NCBI RefSeq assembly: GCF_001618145.1
Contig: NZ_LQNF01000004.1
Location: forward strand, 62,001 to 126,000
Source of the DNA: Oceanobacillus damuensis
GTDB taxonomy: Bacteria > Bacillota > Bacilli > Bacillales > Amphibacillaceae
Length of the DNA stretch: 64,000 bases
Direction: 5' to 3'
The notes beneath the pieces were generated by a model that searched no databases, was not told where the DNA came from, and saw only the letters and a program-made list of their open reading frames with translations. A program made the translations under genes and the position numbers. This document shows positions 34,592-43,528 of this stretch, piece by piece (within the stretch, counting starts at the first letter, position 1; every line of letters begins with the position of its first letter).

Positions 34592-35947
34592 TTAGAAAAC
34601 CAGATTGCCAACAATCCATGGTGCTGCATACAGAACCATAAACTGTATGCCGTAATTTACGCCCCATCTATGTAAAACTCCGGCGACCAAACCAATCAGG
34701 ATAACCCCACCGATATTGATCAAACCTGCATCCATGTATGCCAGCATGATAACCAATGCCAAAAATACGCCAAGCAATGCTTCATGAGGTATATACTTAA
34801 AGACGAAAGTACATATTTGCTGCGAGTATTTCACGGTTACAAAATAAGTCAAACTAATTGCTATCACCGCACCAATAACAGTAGCAACAATAAAATCACC
34901 CATCGAAAGAATATGGTGAAGATTATGATCTTCCGTAAATACAGGAGGTGCATTAAACAGCGCCATTCCTGGTCCTAATGCGGTTGGTGATAATGGAGCA
35001 CCAATAGCGATTAAAGGAATTAATATACCCGAAATATAGGCTGCATTCGTCACCCCATCCATGCTGGAAATTGCTCTGGTCGCTTTTTTAATAGGGTCCT
35101 TAATTCTGCTGGAGATCACCTCTCCAAGGAAAATTGTCATTCCCGCCGGACTCATAAAGAATGTAAATACTCCGAGTACTGATGAGAAAGCAGCGGATCC
35201 TGTCTCTTTTTTGTCCAAAATTTTAAATGGGTTTGGAAACCCCTTCACCTTTTCTTGCTGTTTTAAAACAATATCGTTTGTTGTCCTTCTTGGCAGATTA
35301 CTTCGAATTTCTTTATTCAGTAATTCTAGCAATTTCAGTATAATAGGTCCTACTGTAATACCAAGGAAAAAGGAGGTAAACACGGTTGTATCTTCCGGAA
35401 CGGCTCCTGTCCCCCAATACAGATGGCGCAATCCTTGAATAAGCAATGCAAATGGAACGATGGAAAGCAGTGCCAGCCATCTGTTTTTCGTCATGAGCGC
35501 CAAGAATACCGCTCCGCCAAAAAATATTTCATTCGAGTACTTTGAAATGGTTTCACCAAAAGGGATTAGTAAATTTGCAAGAAATAAACTGAGAGGTACA
35601 GCTATAAGCGTTCCAATTACTGATCCTGATGCCATTTTTCGAATACTGACATCAGGCAAACCCCGGTTTTTCAGAACCATGGCATGCTCGACCATCGGAG
35701 CAGATAAAACTCCCCCAGGAATACCTGCAATGGCAACTGGTATTGAATCGGTCAATTTCTTTGCTACAATAGACGATATAAAAAAAGCCAAAACTGAAAT
35801 AGGCTGCAGCCCAGATAACACCAGGATTAGTGTGACGGGCATTAGCACTGCTGTCTCATCGGTTCCTGGCGCTATACCAATTATCGTATATAGTACCGCA
35901 CCAAAGATGGAGATTGCTATTAATTCCATTATTAATGATAAATCCAT
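34592..35947 (-). CDS. TctA-family membrane carrier
   Basis: A 451-residue polytopic protein of the tripartite tricarboxylate transporter TctA type, with about twelve helices. The signature regions are IIGIAPGTDETAVLMPVTLILVLSGLQPISVLAFFISS and IPVAIAGIPGGVLSAPMVEHAMVLKNRG, which carry the duplicated glycine/proline-rich motif. No substrate-binding TctC gene is adjacent. The neighbouring 89-residue membrane protein takes the place of TctB. Its start overlaps the end of that gene's downstream region by only a few bases, so they form a two-gene operon. The substrate is unknown. Confidence 0.8.
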   Translation of the reverse strand: MDLSLIMELIAISIFGAVLYTIIGIAPGTDETAVLMPVTLILVLSGLQPISVLAFFISSIVAKKLTDSIPVAIAGIPGGVLSAPMVEHAMVLKNRGLPDVSIRKMASGSVIGTLIAVPLSLFLANLLIPFGETISKYSNEIFFGGAVFLALMTKNRWLALLSIVPFALLIQGLRHLYWGTGAVPEDTTVFTSFFLGITVGPIILKLLELLNKEIRSNLPRRTTNDIVLKQQEKVKGFPNPFKILDKKETGSAAFSSVLGVFTFFMSPAGMTIFLGEVISSRIKDPIKKATRAISSMDGVTNAAYISGILIPLIAIGAPLSPTALGPGMALFNAPPVFTEDHNLHHILSMGDFIVATVIGAVIAISLTYFVTVKYSQQICTFVFKYIPHEALLGVFLALVIMLAYMDAGLINIGGVILIGLVAGVLHRWGVNYGIQFMVLYAAPWIVGNLVF

Positions 35948-35950
35948 TTT

Positions 35951-36220
35951 CTATTTCTCCTCATCTTCAAATCTAAGTGTTCGTTTTGGCTTGATGATCA
36001 TACTGCTGACCAGAAAGCCAATTACTACCCCAACCAATCCATACAGCAATGGTTTCTGCGGATCATCCGGAGCAATTAAATATCCTCCCATTGCAGCGCT
36101 TGCACAAATAAGTATGCTTAAGAGTAAATCTTTAATATTGACAACATCTTCCCAAACTTCGATATTATTGCCCCGCTCTATATTTTCGCTATCTTTGTTT
36201 ATAGTACTTTTCTCATCCAT
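35951..36220 (-). CDS. Small membrane protein paired with a TctA-type carrier (89 aa)
   Basis: A charged N-terminal 25 residues, then two membrane helices (about 31-48, LLLSILICASAAMGGYLI, and 56-75, LLYGLVGVVIGFLVSSMII), ending in RTLRFEDEEK. It is much smaller than normal TctB proteins, which have four helices. Its stop is three bases before the TctA-like start. It is likely the small subunit of that carrier by position; no family was recognised. Confidence 0.6.
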   Translation of the reverse strand: MDEKSTINKDSENIERGNNIEVWEDVVNIKDLLLSILICASAAMGGYLIAPDDPQKPLLYGLVGVVIGFLVSSMIIKPKRTLRFEDEEK

Positions 36221-36381
36221 GACAGGACTCCTTCATTGAGGTATTTTAGCTGTTTAATGTTAAAATTATAACGTTTTTTAGTAGGAAGGGCAAAAAGTAT
36301 AAAGCTGCCATTAAATTTATGTTGAATAACTTATGTCGTTTCGTAAAAAATATCAGTGACTAATTAAAGGAGGTTATGATA

Positions 36382-36999
36382 TTGCTTAACGAACAACCGC
36401 AAAACCAAAACCAGCAGAGTTCTGCCCAAATGGCTGCTCAAGAGAGCCATGGCGGACATGAAATGTTTGATGCACATGAAGCACTTTCTGGACTTGTGGG
36501 AAGCATCGAACAAACGTTGCTTTATGAACCGCATATACAAGATCCTGAATTGAAAACAATGCTTCAGAAACATAAAGCATATATGTCCCAAACGTATAAT
36601 ACAGTAGTAGAGACGTTAAAAACAGGCAAGGAACCAACAGTAAAAACACAAACCTACAATATGGCACAAAGCAACAATGTACTTTATGGAATGAAGCCAA
36701 CCCAACCGAAGACACCTGCCCAATCAGTTAACGAGCTGAATGATCAAAGTATCTCAGGATTTATGATGGGTAACTTAAAATCATCTGCATCCGCTTTTAC
36801 AATGACTGCATTGGAAACAACAAACCCTGTGTTGAGAAGAGTGTTCGCTGACAGCGTACCACATATTATCGAGATGGCTTATGAGGTCTTTTTATACCAA
36901 AATAAACATCAGTATTATCAGGTGCCACAATTAAAGCCAGAGGATATGCAAACCTATATGAACAGCTTCTCACCTATCCAAAATACAATGCCGCATTAG
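36382..36999 (+). CDS. CotF-family spore coat protein
   Basis: A 205-residue protein with a Gln/Asn-rich N-terminus and His-Gly stretch (ESHGGHEMFDAHEALSGLVGSIEQTLLYEPHIQDPELKTMLQKH), and the C-terminal coat domain with two ferritin-like helices (SAFTMTALETTNPVLRRVFADSVPHIIEMAYEVFLYQNKHQYYQVPQL). This matches the CotF/YhcQ group of spore coat proteins. TTG at 36382 is the start: AAAGGAGG ends eight bases upstream, while ATG at 36376 is only two bases away. Monogenic, with a terminator. It is the clearest sign of an endospore former. Confidence 0.85.
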   Translation: MLNEQPQNQNQQSSAQMAAQESHGGHEMFDAHEALSGLVGSIEQTLLYEPHIQDPELKTMLQKHKAYMSQTYNTVVETLKTGKEPTVKTQTYNMAQSNNVLYGMKPTQPKTPAQSVNELNDQSISGFMMGNLKSSASAFTMTALETTNPVLRRVFADSVPHIIEMAYEVFLYQNKHQYYQVPQLKPEDMQTYMNSFSPIQNTMPH

Positions 37000-37013
37000 G
37001 CCAATAAAGATGG

Positions 37014-37050
37014 GCTCTCAAATCTTTTTATTGATTTGAGAGCTTTCTTA
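37014..37050 (+). terminator. Rho-independent terminator after the coat gene
   Basis: GCTCTCAAATC / GATTTGAGAGC (37014-37024, 37033-37043) followed by TTTCTTA. Confidence 0.8.
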
Positions 37051-37128
37051 TTTTCTAAAAAATATATGAATCCTTCTTTTGACCTTCAACGTAATAATTA
37101 TGTATTAAAGAAGAAGGGAAGTATAGGA

Positions 37129-37923
37129 ATGAATAACCACGAAATCGACTACAAGCTATACGGTGACGACATGCAATTTGTAGAGGTTGAGCTTGACCCC
37201 CAGGAGACGGTTATCGCTGAGGCAGGAAGTTTAATGATGATGGATGAACACATTCGTATGGAAACAATATTTGGTGACGGATCAGATAACCAAAATGGAT
37301 TCATCGGAAAATTAATTGGTGCCGGAAAAAGAGTGATAACCGGGGAAAGTTTATTTATTACCACCTTCACTAATGATGGTATCGGTAAAAAACATGTCTC
37401 ATTTGCTTCCCCATACCCGGGAAAAATTATACCAATGGATTTAAGTGAAATAGAAGGCAAGTTAATTTGTCAAAAGGACGCCTTCCTTGCTGCAGCAAAA
37501 GGGGTGTCAGTTGGTATCGAATTTCAGAAAAGAATAGGGACGGGATTTTTCGGTGGTGAGGGTTTCATTATGCAAAAGCTGGAGGGCGACGGAATGGCCT
37601 TCATTCATGCGGGAGGGACAATTCACCATAAAGTATTGGAAGCCGGTGAGGCGCTTAAAGTGGATACTGGATGTCTCGTGGCAATGACTGGAAATGTCGA
37701 CTATAACATCGAATATATAGGTGGGATCAAGACCGCATTATTTGGTGGTGAAGGCTTATTTTTCGCTACTTTAAAAGGACCAGGGACCGTTTGGATTCAA
37801 TCTCTCCCATTCAGCAGGCTTGCAAGCAGAATTTTTGCTGCAGCACCGGAACGTGGCGGATCAAAAGGTGAAGGAAGTATAGCTGGTGGTTTATTCGATA
37901 TTTTGGGAGGCGACCGAAAGTAA
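37129..37923 (+). CDS. AIM24/TIGR00266-family protein
   Basis: A 264-residue all-beta cytoplasmic protein of the AIM24 group: IDYKLYGDDMQFVEVELDPQETVIAEAGSLMMMD at the start, LIGAGKRVITGESLFITTFTN, GFFGGEGFIMQKLEGDGMAFIHAGG and LFGGEGLFFATLKGPGTVWIQSLPFSRLA. The two GGEG loops are characteristic. The biochemical role is unknown; the yeast relative is mitochondrial. ATG at 37129 with AAGGGAAG upstream is chosen over a longer frame that runs into the terminator of the preceding gene. Confidence 0.85.
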   Translation: MNNHEIDYKLYGDDMQFVEVELDPQETVIAEAGSLMMMDEHIRMETIFGDGSDNQNGFIGKLIGAGKRVITGESLFITTFTNDGIGKKHVSFASPYPGKIIPMDLSEIEGKLICQKDAFLAAAKGVSVGIEFQKRIGTGFFGGEGFIMQKLEGDGMAFIHAGGTIHHKVLEAGEALKVDTGCLVAMTGNVDYNIEYIGGIKTALFGGEGLFFATLKGPGTVWIQSLPFSRLASRIFAAAPERGGSKGEGSIAGGLFDILGGDRK

Positions 37924-37997
37924 AATCTTTACATGCAATAAAGAGGATTAGTTGAACATACTAACCATGAAACCCTTCTGAAAAAGAGGTGATTAAC

Positions 37998-38168
37998 ATG
38001 GGTAGAGATGATCATAACAAGAGAAAAAACAATTTTTTGGCGCAAACTCCAAAAAATCAAAAAAGTGACGGTATCGATGTCGAATTCTCAGAAGAATTTG
38101 CTGATGCCGAGGATAAGGAAGCACAGGCAAGAAGTCGGGCTGCAGACAAACGTGCACATAAAAGATAG
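37998..38168 (+). CDS. YfhD-family small protein (56 aa)
   Basis: ATG at 37998 follows AGAGGTG and encodes MGRDDHNKRKNNFLAQTPK and a conserved tail DVEFSEEFADAEDKEAQARSRAADKRAHKR. This matches the YfhD small proteins of Bacillus, which are linked with sporulation but of unknown activity. It is basic and acidic in blocks, probably disordered. A longer open frame overlapping it in another phase has no such similarity. Confidence 0.75.
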   Translation: MGRDDHNKRKNNFLAQTPKNQKSDGIDVEFSEEFADAEDKEAQARSRAADKRAHKR

Positions 38169-38288
38169 TTCAATAAGATGCGATTCATTCCGTGGAAGGA
38201 TTGAATCGCATTCTTTAATTAAATATTGGTATCTCGATTAACAATATTGTACATTAAGGGTAATCTAACATTAAAGGGTGAATAATCA

Positions 38289-38744
38289 ATGAGCAAGAAA
38301 AATGTTGATGATTATTTGACAGAAGGTTTATATGGAACACGTTTGCCTAAGGAACAAGAACGGATTCAATTTCTTGGTACGCTCAGAGAACGAGTTGTCC
38401 TCGCCCTTACGATCGGACAAGTTATGACCGATTCCGGAATCAGAAAATTGGAAGAAGCAATAAAAGAAAACCCCGAGGCCAGATTGCTTATTAACGGGCA
38501 TGTTGCCTATCGGTTTTTGAAGGCAGAAAAAGCGCTGGCAAACAAATACAATATCCCTTACACGACTGTCACCAACAATGAGAAAGATACCGATATTGGG
38601 GCAGTTCTAACTTATGAGCATGCTATCGATAAAGAAATTATCTTTATTGAGGATGAACAACCGAATAAGGGACAAGAAACAACCCCAGAACAGGATCATC
38701 AGCCTACCTTTTTAAACAGGGTTAAAAAATGGTTTGGATCATAA
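38289..38744 (+). CDS. YueI-family (DUF1694) protein
   Basis: A 151-residue cytoplasmic protein: DDYLTEGLYGTRLPKEQERIQFLGTLRERVVLALTIGQVM, followed by LEEAIKENPEARLLINGHVAYRFLKAEKALANKYNIPYTTV and a TDIGAVLTYEHAIDKEIIFIED core. This is the DUF1694 fold related to ribosomal L7Ae-like proteins. A charged C-terminal tail ends FLNRVKKWFG. The function is unknown. Confidence 0.8.
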   Translation: MSKKNVDDYLTEGLYGTRLPKEQERIQFLGTLRERVVLALTIGQVMTDSGIRKLEEAIKENPEARLLINGHVAYRFLKAEKALANKYNIPYTTVTNNEKDTDIGAVLTYEHAIDKEIIFIEDEQPNKGQETTPEQDHQPTFLNRVKKWFGS

Positions 38745-38745
38745 T

Positions 38746-38790
38746 CAGGTCTTCCTCCTCTATCATCAAGAGAAGGAAGATTTTTTCTTG
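38746..38790 (+). terminator. Likely terminator after yueI-like gene
   Basis: TCTTCCTCCTCT...AGAGAAGGAAGA hairpin followed by TTTTTTC; one asymmetric internal mismatch. Confidence 0.65.
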
Positions 38791-38858
38791 TCGTATAAGT
38801 TGAAAATATATCATAATGCCTCAGATTTTTTGGAATACTAAACGTGGAGGTGTTTATC

Positions 38859-39104
38859 ATGACTCAACCTTATCGATGTCCCAATTGCAAAACAAATCGC
38901 TCTCGGTTTAATATCATTGAACAAGTTGCCAAGCCGGTAAAACTCAATGCTCAAACCGGTGAAATGATTAATGAATATACAAATGAAAATGTGGAAGTTT
39001 TTCATCATCTCTATAAGGGTCCAAAATACAAAATTCAATGTGCTTCCTGTGGTCTTGTAGAGGATGAGCATACTTTTATACGTTTTGCAGAATTCAATGG
39101 TTAG
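38859..39104 (+). CDS. Small zinc-ribbon protein (81 aa)
   Basis: ATG at 38859 has GGAGGTG upstream. Two CxxC knuckles ([12 protein letters not shown] at residues 7-18 and [10 protein letters not shown] near residue 66) frame a beta-rich middle ([27 protein letters not shown]), the layout of a zinc ribbon. Similar small proteins are widespread in Bacillus but of unknown function. Five extra N-terminal residues are possible from ATG at 38844. Confidence 0.7.
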   Translation: MTQPYRCPNCKTNRSRFNIIEQVAKPVKLNAQTGEMINEYTNENVEVFHHLYKGPKYKIQCASCGLVEDEHTFIRFAEFNG

Positions 39105-39232
39105 GGGTGCTACTTCATTTCCAGAAGATTCCCGCAATCGATAAATGCTTATATATATTCCCACAGCATCTTAATCGAAATCTGTCCTCCCCTCTGTTAC
39201 ACTGAATATATCAAATTTATGGAGGGATCTGC

Positions 39233-39757
39233 ATGCGACTGCAAGATAAAAAGGTTATTGCACTTGTTGAAAATGACTTTGAAGATCTGGAACTATGGTA
39301 TCCGATTTTACGTCTTCAGGAAGAAGGTGCACAAGTCGATTTAGTAGGAAACGAAGCAAATAAGAAATACATCGGAAAATATGGGGTTCCCGCCGAATCA
39401 GCATATGCATTCAAGGATATCAATGCAGCGGATTATGATGCAATACTGGTTCCAGGGGGATGGGCACCGGACAAACTGAGACGTTATCCTGAAGTAATTG
39501 AATTTATCCGTTCCATGGATGAAGCGAAGAAGCCAATCGGACAAATTTGCCACGCAGGCTGGGTACTTATCTCTGCGGACATTTTACAGGGGAAAAAGGT
39601 AACAAGTACACCAGGCATAAAAGATGATATGACCAATGCCGGTGCAACTTGGAGCGATGAAGCGGTTGTAGTTGACGGCCATATTGTATCAAGCCGCCGC
39701 CCACCAGATCTCCCGCCTTATATGAAAGCTTTTGCTGATAAGCTTGCAAACGAATAG
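39233..39757 (+). CDS. DJ-1/PfpI-family protein (general stress protein 18-like)
   Basis: A 174-residue class I amidotransferase-like protein. The nucleophile elbow is QICHAGWVL (Cys near residue 107), with Glu in ENDFEDLELWYP and the GGWAPDKLRR loop typical of the YfkM/PfpI subgroup. It is annotated in relatives as a general stress protein or deglycase. GGAGGG precedes ATG at 39233. It is 22 bases upstream of the CvfC-like gene and probably cotranscribed with it. Confidence 0.86.
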   Translation: MRLQDKKVIALVENDFEDLELWYPILRLQEEGAQVDLVGNEANKKYIGKYGVPAESAYAFKDINAADYDAILVPGGWAPDKLRRYPEVIEFIRSMDEAKKPIGQICHAGWVLISADILQGKKVTSTPGIKDDMTNAGATWSDEAVVVDGHIVSSRRPPDLPPYMKAFADKLANE

Positions 39758-39779
39758 ATGAGGTACGGAGGGAGAGACG

Positions 39780-40925
39780 ATGAAAATTGTATCGATTGAA
39801 CCAACACCAAGTCCGCATTCCATGAAAATAAACTTGAATGAGGAATTGCCTGCTGGTGAGACCTATAATTTTAACGAGAAGGATGACCTGGAAAATGCAC
39901 CAATGTATGTAAAACAGCTTTTTTCTATTGAGGGGGTCAAAAATATATATCGGGTTGTTGATTTCATTGCACTAGCCCGGAATCCGAAGACCCCATGGGA
40001 AGAACTGTTACCAAAGGTTCGTGAAGTCTTGGGTACAGAAGAGGATACGCAAGACCAGACAGCAGCAGTTAACCACCAGCCAGATGACTCGTTTGGTGAG
40101 GTTAAAGTATTCGTGCAGATGTTTCGCGGAATACCGATGCAGGTCAAATTGGATGATGGCACGGAAGAAAAGCGCTTTGGTCTCCCTGAACAATTTACAA
40201 ATGCTGCTATGGAAGCTTCCCCTTCCTCCCCCAATGTGATTATGGACAGGAAATGGGTGGAGCAGCATCCAAGGTATGGCTCGATGGAGGAAATTGGCTC
40301 CGATGTGATTGAGGAATTATCTGCAAGCTATGATAAAGAACGATTAAACAATCTGGTTAAAATGGCATTTGAGCAACCTGGAGAAACAAATGAAGACAAA
40401 GCAACTGACGGTAGGAGCAGTATTTCACTGGAAACTCTCGACCATCCTGATTGGAAAGTACGCTACGCAGCCCTTGACCGGCTAGATCCCGATTTTAGCG
40501 ATTTACCATTGCTTGACAAAGCATTAGACGATGAAAAATCATCCATCAGAAGGCTGGCAACTGCCTATCTGGGGATGATTGAAGAGTCTGAAGTCCTTCC
40601 TTATTTATATAAAGCATTAAAAGATAAGGCAGTAAATGTCAGACGAACTGCTGGCGATTGTATTTCCGATCTAGGATTTAAAGAAGCGATGCCACAGATG
40701 ATTGAATCGTTGTCTGACTCCAGCCGTATCGTACGATGGAGAGCAGCTATGTTTTTATTTGAAGCAGGTGATGAAACAGCAATTCCGGCATTGGAGGCTG
40801 CAGCTGACGATCCGGAATTCGAGGTTCGGATGCAGATAAAGCTTGCTTTGGAACGAATTAAAGGTGGAGAAGAAGCAAAAGGTTCAGTCTGGCACCAGAT
40901 GACACAGGCCACAAACAGAAGCTGA
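39780..40925 (+). CDS. cvfC: CvfC/YpgR-family protein with Nfu_N and HEAT repeats
   Basis: A 381-residue protein. Residues 1-85 form an Nfu_N-like scaffold domain (MKIVSIEPTPSPHSMKINLNEELPAGETYNF...YVKQLFSIEGVKNIYRVVDFIALARNP). Residues 105-200 are the conserved virulence factor domain, and residues 215-365 contain four to five HEAT-type repeats (DHPDWKVRYAALDRL, SSIRRLATAYLGMI, VNVRRTAGDCISDLG, RIVRWRAAMFLFEAG, FEVRMQIKLALERI). Staphylococcal CvfC affects virulence gene expression. GGAGGG precedes ATG. The terminator overlaps the stop. Confidence 0.85.
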   Translation: MKIVSIEPTPSPHSMKINLNEELPAGETYNFNEKDDLENAPMYVKQLFSIEGVKNIYRVVDFIALARNPKTPWEELLPKVREVLGTEEDTQDQTAAVNHQPDDSFGEVKVFVQMFRGIPMQVKLDDGTEEKRFGLPEQFTNAAMEASPSSPNVIMDRKWVEQHPRYGSMEEIGSDVIEELSASYDKERLNNLVKMAFEQPGETNEDKATDGRSSISLETLDHPDWKVRYAALDRLDPDFSDLPLLDKALDDEKSSIRRLATAYLGMIEESEVLPYLYKALKDKAVNVRRTAGDCISDLGFKEAMPQMIESLSDSSRIVRWRAAMFLFEAGDETAIPALEAAADDPEFEVRMQIKLALERIKGGEEAKGSVWHQMTQATNRS

Positions 40926-40955
40926 TTGAGTTTGAACTCATATCAGCTTTCTTTA
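40919..40955 (+). terminator. Rho-independent terminator overlapping the cvfC stop
   Basis: AAGCTGAT-TGAGTT...AACTCA-ATCAGCTT with one bulged T, followed by TCTTT. Confidence 0.72.
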
Positions 40956-41020
40956 TGGGACTAACCTTCATTTTTCCCATATGACCGTTTTCTAGTATGT
41001 TGTTATTGCATACTCTATGT

Positions 41021-41558
41021 AAAGTGCGAACTAAAATAGTGAGCTTCGGCTACCGCTCGGGGAAATACACTGCGCTTTTCGCGGGCGGCTGGTGAGGCCA
41101 ACTGGCGCTAAAGCGCTACGTTGTCTCACCGATGCCTCTCTTCCCGCAGAACAAGGAATGCTTCGACAGCGTTACATCGCACGTAGAAAATGCGGACGCA
41201 TTTTCAAGGAGTCTCCGTGTATTTCCCCGAGCTGGATAGAAGATTGCTGGCATTTACTGTACTTTCAACAGCTAATGATGACTGAGAAATCTCTTGTTAG
41301 AAAAATACCTAATGCACTGAAAGTAAATGAAATGTATTGATCTTTCTTGCGTAGAATTCTTGTAAAAACTCCATATCAGCAGCCCGTATACACGTAGACT
41401 CCAGCGGGCGGAAAGGCATAGGTGAGACACTGAAATGCGCTAGCATGAAGGGGCTCACCAGCCGCCCGCGGAAAGCGAAGTGTATACGCTGCGGTTGCCG
41501 AAGTAAATTACTTCCATTACCAGGTTAGAGACTCAACATTGATGTTACTTCGCATTTT
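41021..41558. repeat. Composite MITE-like repeat, copy 3, with a nested insertion
   Basis: Left end AAAGTGCGAA (41021), right end GTTACTTCGCATTTT (to 41558). It has the same two palindromic blocks and spacer as copy 2, in the same orientation; the second block (about 41390-41500) differs from copy 2 at only a few positions. About 58 bases (around 41150-41207), starting ACAAGGAATGCTTCGACAGC, are inserted in the first block and absent from copies 1 and 2. Confidence 0.7.
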
Positions 41559-41651
41559 ATATCAACTCTGATGATAATAAGGCATTCAAACTTACGAAAA
41601 GAGGAAAATGCAAAAGGAACCATTTCAATTAAGAAATGATTCCTTTCCTCA

Positions 41652-43100
41652 TTATTTCCCTGCTATTGCAGCAATGCTTTTCTGAGAAGCCAAACTAAAT
41701 CCAACATATGCAACAAATGCCAATGTGATCGACGTTACTACAGAATGCATACCAAATGGCTGCGGATAAAAGTATTCAAAAAGTACATAACTGGAAACAC
41801 CAGTGAGCATCGATGCAATTGCCCCGTGTTTATTACCCTTACTCCAATAAAGACCCATCACGATTGGCCAGATAAATGCCGATTCAAGTCCTCCCATTGA
41901 AAATAGGTTCAGCCAAATGATCAAGTCTGGTGGATTCAGTGACATGACAATGACTACTACTCCCAGTATTCCTGTAATCCACATACTCAGGCCCCTTACC
42001 CGGCTTTCTCCGGCTTCAGGCTCGATGTAATTTAGATAGATATCCTTCACAATGGTCGAGCTGACCAATAACAGCAGTGAATTTACAGTTGTCATGATGG
42101 CTGCCATCGGTGCAGCAAGTATGATTCCCGCAAGCCAGTTCGGCAGTACCTGCTGGGCAACGAGCGGCATCACCGTATCCCCGACCTCTACACCAGGCAT
42201 TACGGGCCTTGCAAAAACACCAATCAGATGCATGTTCAGCATAATGAAACCGACAACAATGGTACTTATAATAATCCCTTTATGCATGGATTTGGAGTTT
42301 TTATATGACATTGCCCTGACAGCTATTTGAGGAAGTGCCACCACGCCTACACCAACCAGCACCCAGAAGGATGAAACATAACTTGGAGTCAAGTCGCCGT
42401 TTGCTCCAAACGGTGTAATCAAATTGGGATTTTCAGCTGCAAGGTCAGCAATGATAGATGGTATACCACCACCAGCGATAATAACAGCAACCAATAATAT
42501 TAAAGTACCGAACAACATTACAATCCCCTGAAGTGTATCCGTCAAAGCTACAGCTCGGAATCCTCCGATAACAACATACACGAGTACAGATATTGAAAAA
42601 ATAAATAAAGATGATATATAGGAAAAACCTGTTAATGACTCTATCAAACGGCCGCCACCAATCCATTGAGCGGACATTGCCGAAAAAAGAAATAATAGAA
42701 TACTAGCAGCAGACAAAATCACAACCCATTTTGACTGATAGCGTTCCTTCAAAAAATCAACAATGGTAACAGCTTTGTATTTACGAGTGACAATAGCAAA
42801 CTTCTTTCCCAAAATCATTAACACAAAATAGCCCGTTGCCAATTGGGACATCGATAACAATACCCATCCAAGCCCCTGATTATAGGCGGTACCAGGACCG
42901 CTCAAAAAACTGCTGGCACTTCCATAGGTGGTTACCATCGTCATCGCAAGTACAAATCCACCTAAGCTTCTTCCACCCAGGAAATATTCATGCAGGAAGG
43001 AGTTCGTCGCTTTAACATACCTACCAGCCCATATTCCAACTGCAAAAATAATGATCAAAAATAGTAATAACGGTAAAATCGCTTGCCAATTCATACCCAT
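41652..43100 (-). CDS. panF: Sodium/pantothenate symporter
   Basis: A 482-residue sodium:solute symporter with about thirteen helices. EYFLGGRSLGGFVLAMTMVTTYGSASSFLSGPGTAYNQGLGWVLLSMSQL is the SSS sodium-site signature. WIGGGRLIESLTGFSYISSLFIFSISVLVYVVIGGFRAVALTDTLQGIVM and LAAPMAAIMTTVNSLLLLVSSTIVKDIYL complete it. PanF identity is supported by overall pattern and by the adjacent YhdT partner, the same pair as yhdT-panF of enterobacteria. It imports pantothenate for CoA synthesis. It follows the yhdT-like gene on the same strand; the downstream stop is near the repeat. Confidence 0.87.
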   Translation of the reverse strand: MGMNWQAILPLLLFLIIIFAVGIWAGRYVKATNSFLHEYFLGGRSLGGFVLAMTMVTTYGSASSFLSGPGTAYNQGLGWVLLSMSQLATGYFVLMILGKKFAIVTRKYKAVTIVDFLKERYQSKWVVILSAASILLFLFSAMSAQWIGGGRLIESLTGFSYISSLFIFSISVLVYVVIGGFRAVALTDTLQGIVMLFGTLILLVAVIIAGGGIPSIIADLAAENPNLITPFGANGDLTPSYVSSFWVLVGVGVVALPQIAVRAMSYKNSKSMHKGIIISTIVVGFIMLNMHLIGVFARPVMPGVEVGDTVMPLVAQQVLPNWLAGIILAAPMAAIMTTVNSLLLLVSSTIVKDIYLNYIEPEAGESRVRGLSMWITGILGVVVIVMSLNPPDLIIWLNLFSMGGLESAFIWPIVMGLYWSKGNKHGAIASMLTGVSSYVLFEYFYPQPFGMHSVVTSITLAFVAYVGFSLASQKSIAAIAGK

Positions 43101-43379
43101 TTAATTCTCCTCATCTTCTAATAGCATATCAGTAAAAAATAACTTCATTACAATAGAAATCAAGACAACCATAACGATAAAGCCTAAGACACAACTGTAA
43201 AAAAACCAAGCCGGCAATCCAAATATATAGGAATATTCGGATATATCCCTACTGCCTAATCCATATGCAAATCCATACCACCAGACAAAATTAAAAAGTA
43301 CTAATCCTACTCCGATGAGTGCTTCTCTGTTCGCTATTTTAAATCGGTAATCATCCTGATTTATGTCATGCTTATTCAT
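43101..43379 (-). CDS. YhdT-family small membrane protein
   Basis: A 92-residue protein with two hydrophobic segments (residues 22-42 in ANREALIGVGLVLFNFVWWYGFAYGLG, and 58-82). It ends LLEDEEN directly adjoining panF. This is the DUF997/YhdT family, nearly always linked to panF. ATG at 43379 has GGGGGAGG upstream; a longer frame to 43469 is not supported. It is likely a small partner of the symporter. Confidence 0.82.
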   Translation of the reverse strand: MNKHDINQDDYRFKIANREALIGVGLVLFNFVWWYGFAYGLGSRDISEYSYIFGLPAWFFYSCVLGFIVMVVLISIVMKLFFTDMLLEDEEN

Positions 43380-43528
43380 ACAAAACCTCCCCCATCCACA
43401 AAAATTCGTTATGTACTTCCTTTGTCGTATAGTTCCAATATAGTGTAATTTAGTTATAAATGTAAACAAGTATATAAAGAGTGGGAGTCAACTAAAATGC
43501 ATTGAGTATGATGCCTTGATTAACTCTC

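Noticed and set aside
35061-36239. Plus-strand frames of 125 and 259 residues opposite the TctA-like gene
   Set aside because: They are antisense to a clear membrane protein gene and lack ribosome sites or family features. The similar 220-residue frame at 52087-52749 is antisense to tctA.
38008-38241. 77-residue plus-strand frame
   Set aside because: It overlaps the YfhD-like gene in another phase, lacks a ribosome site and has no family likeness.
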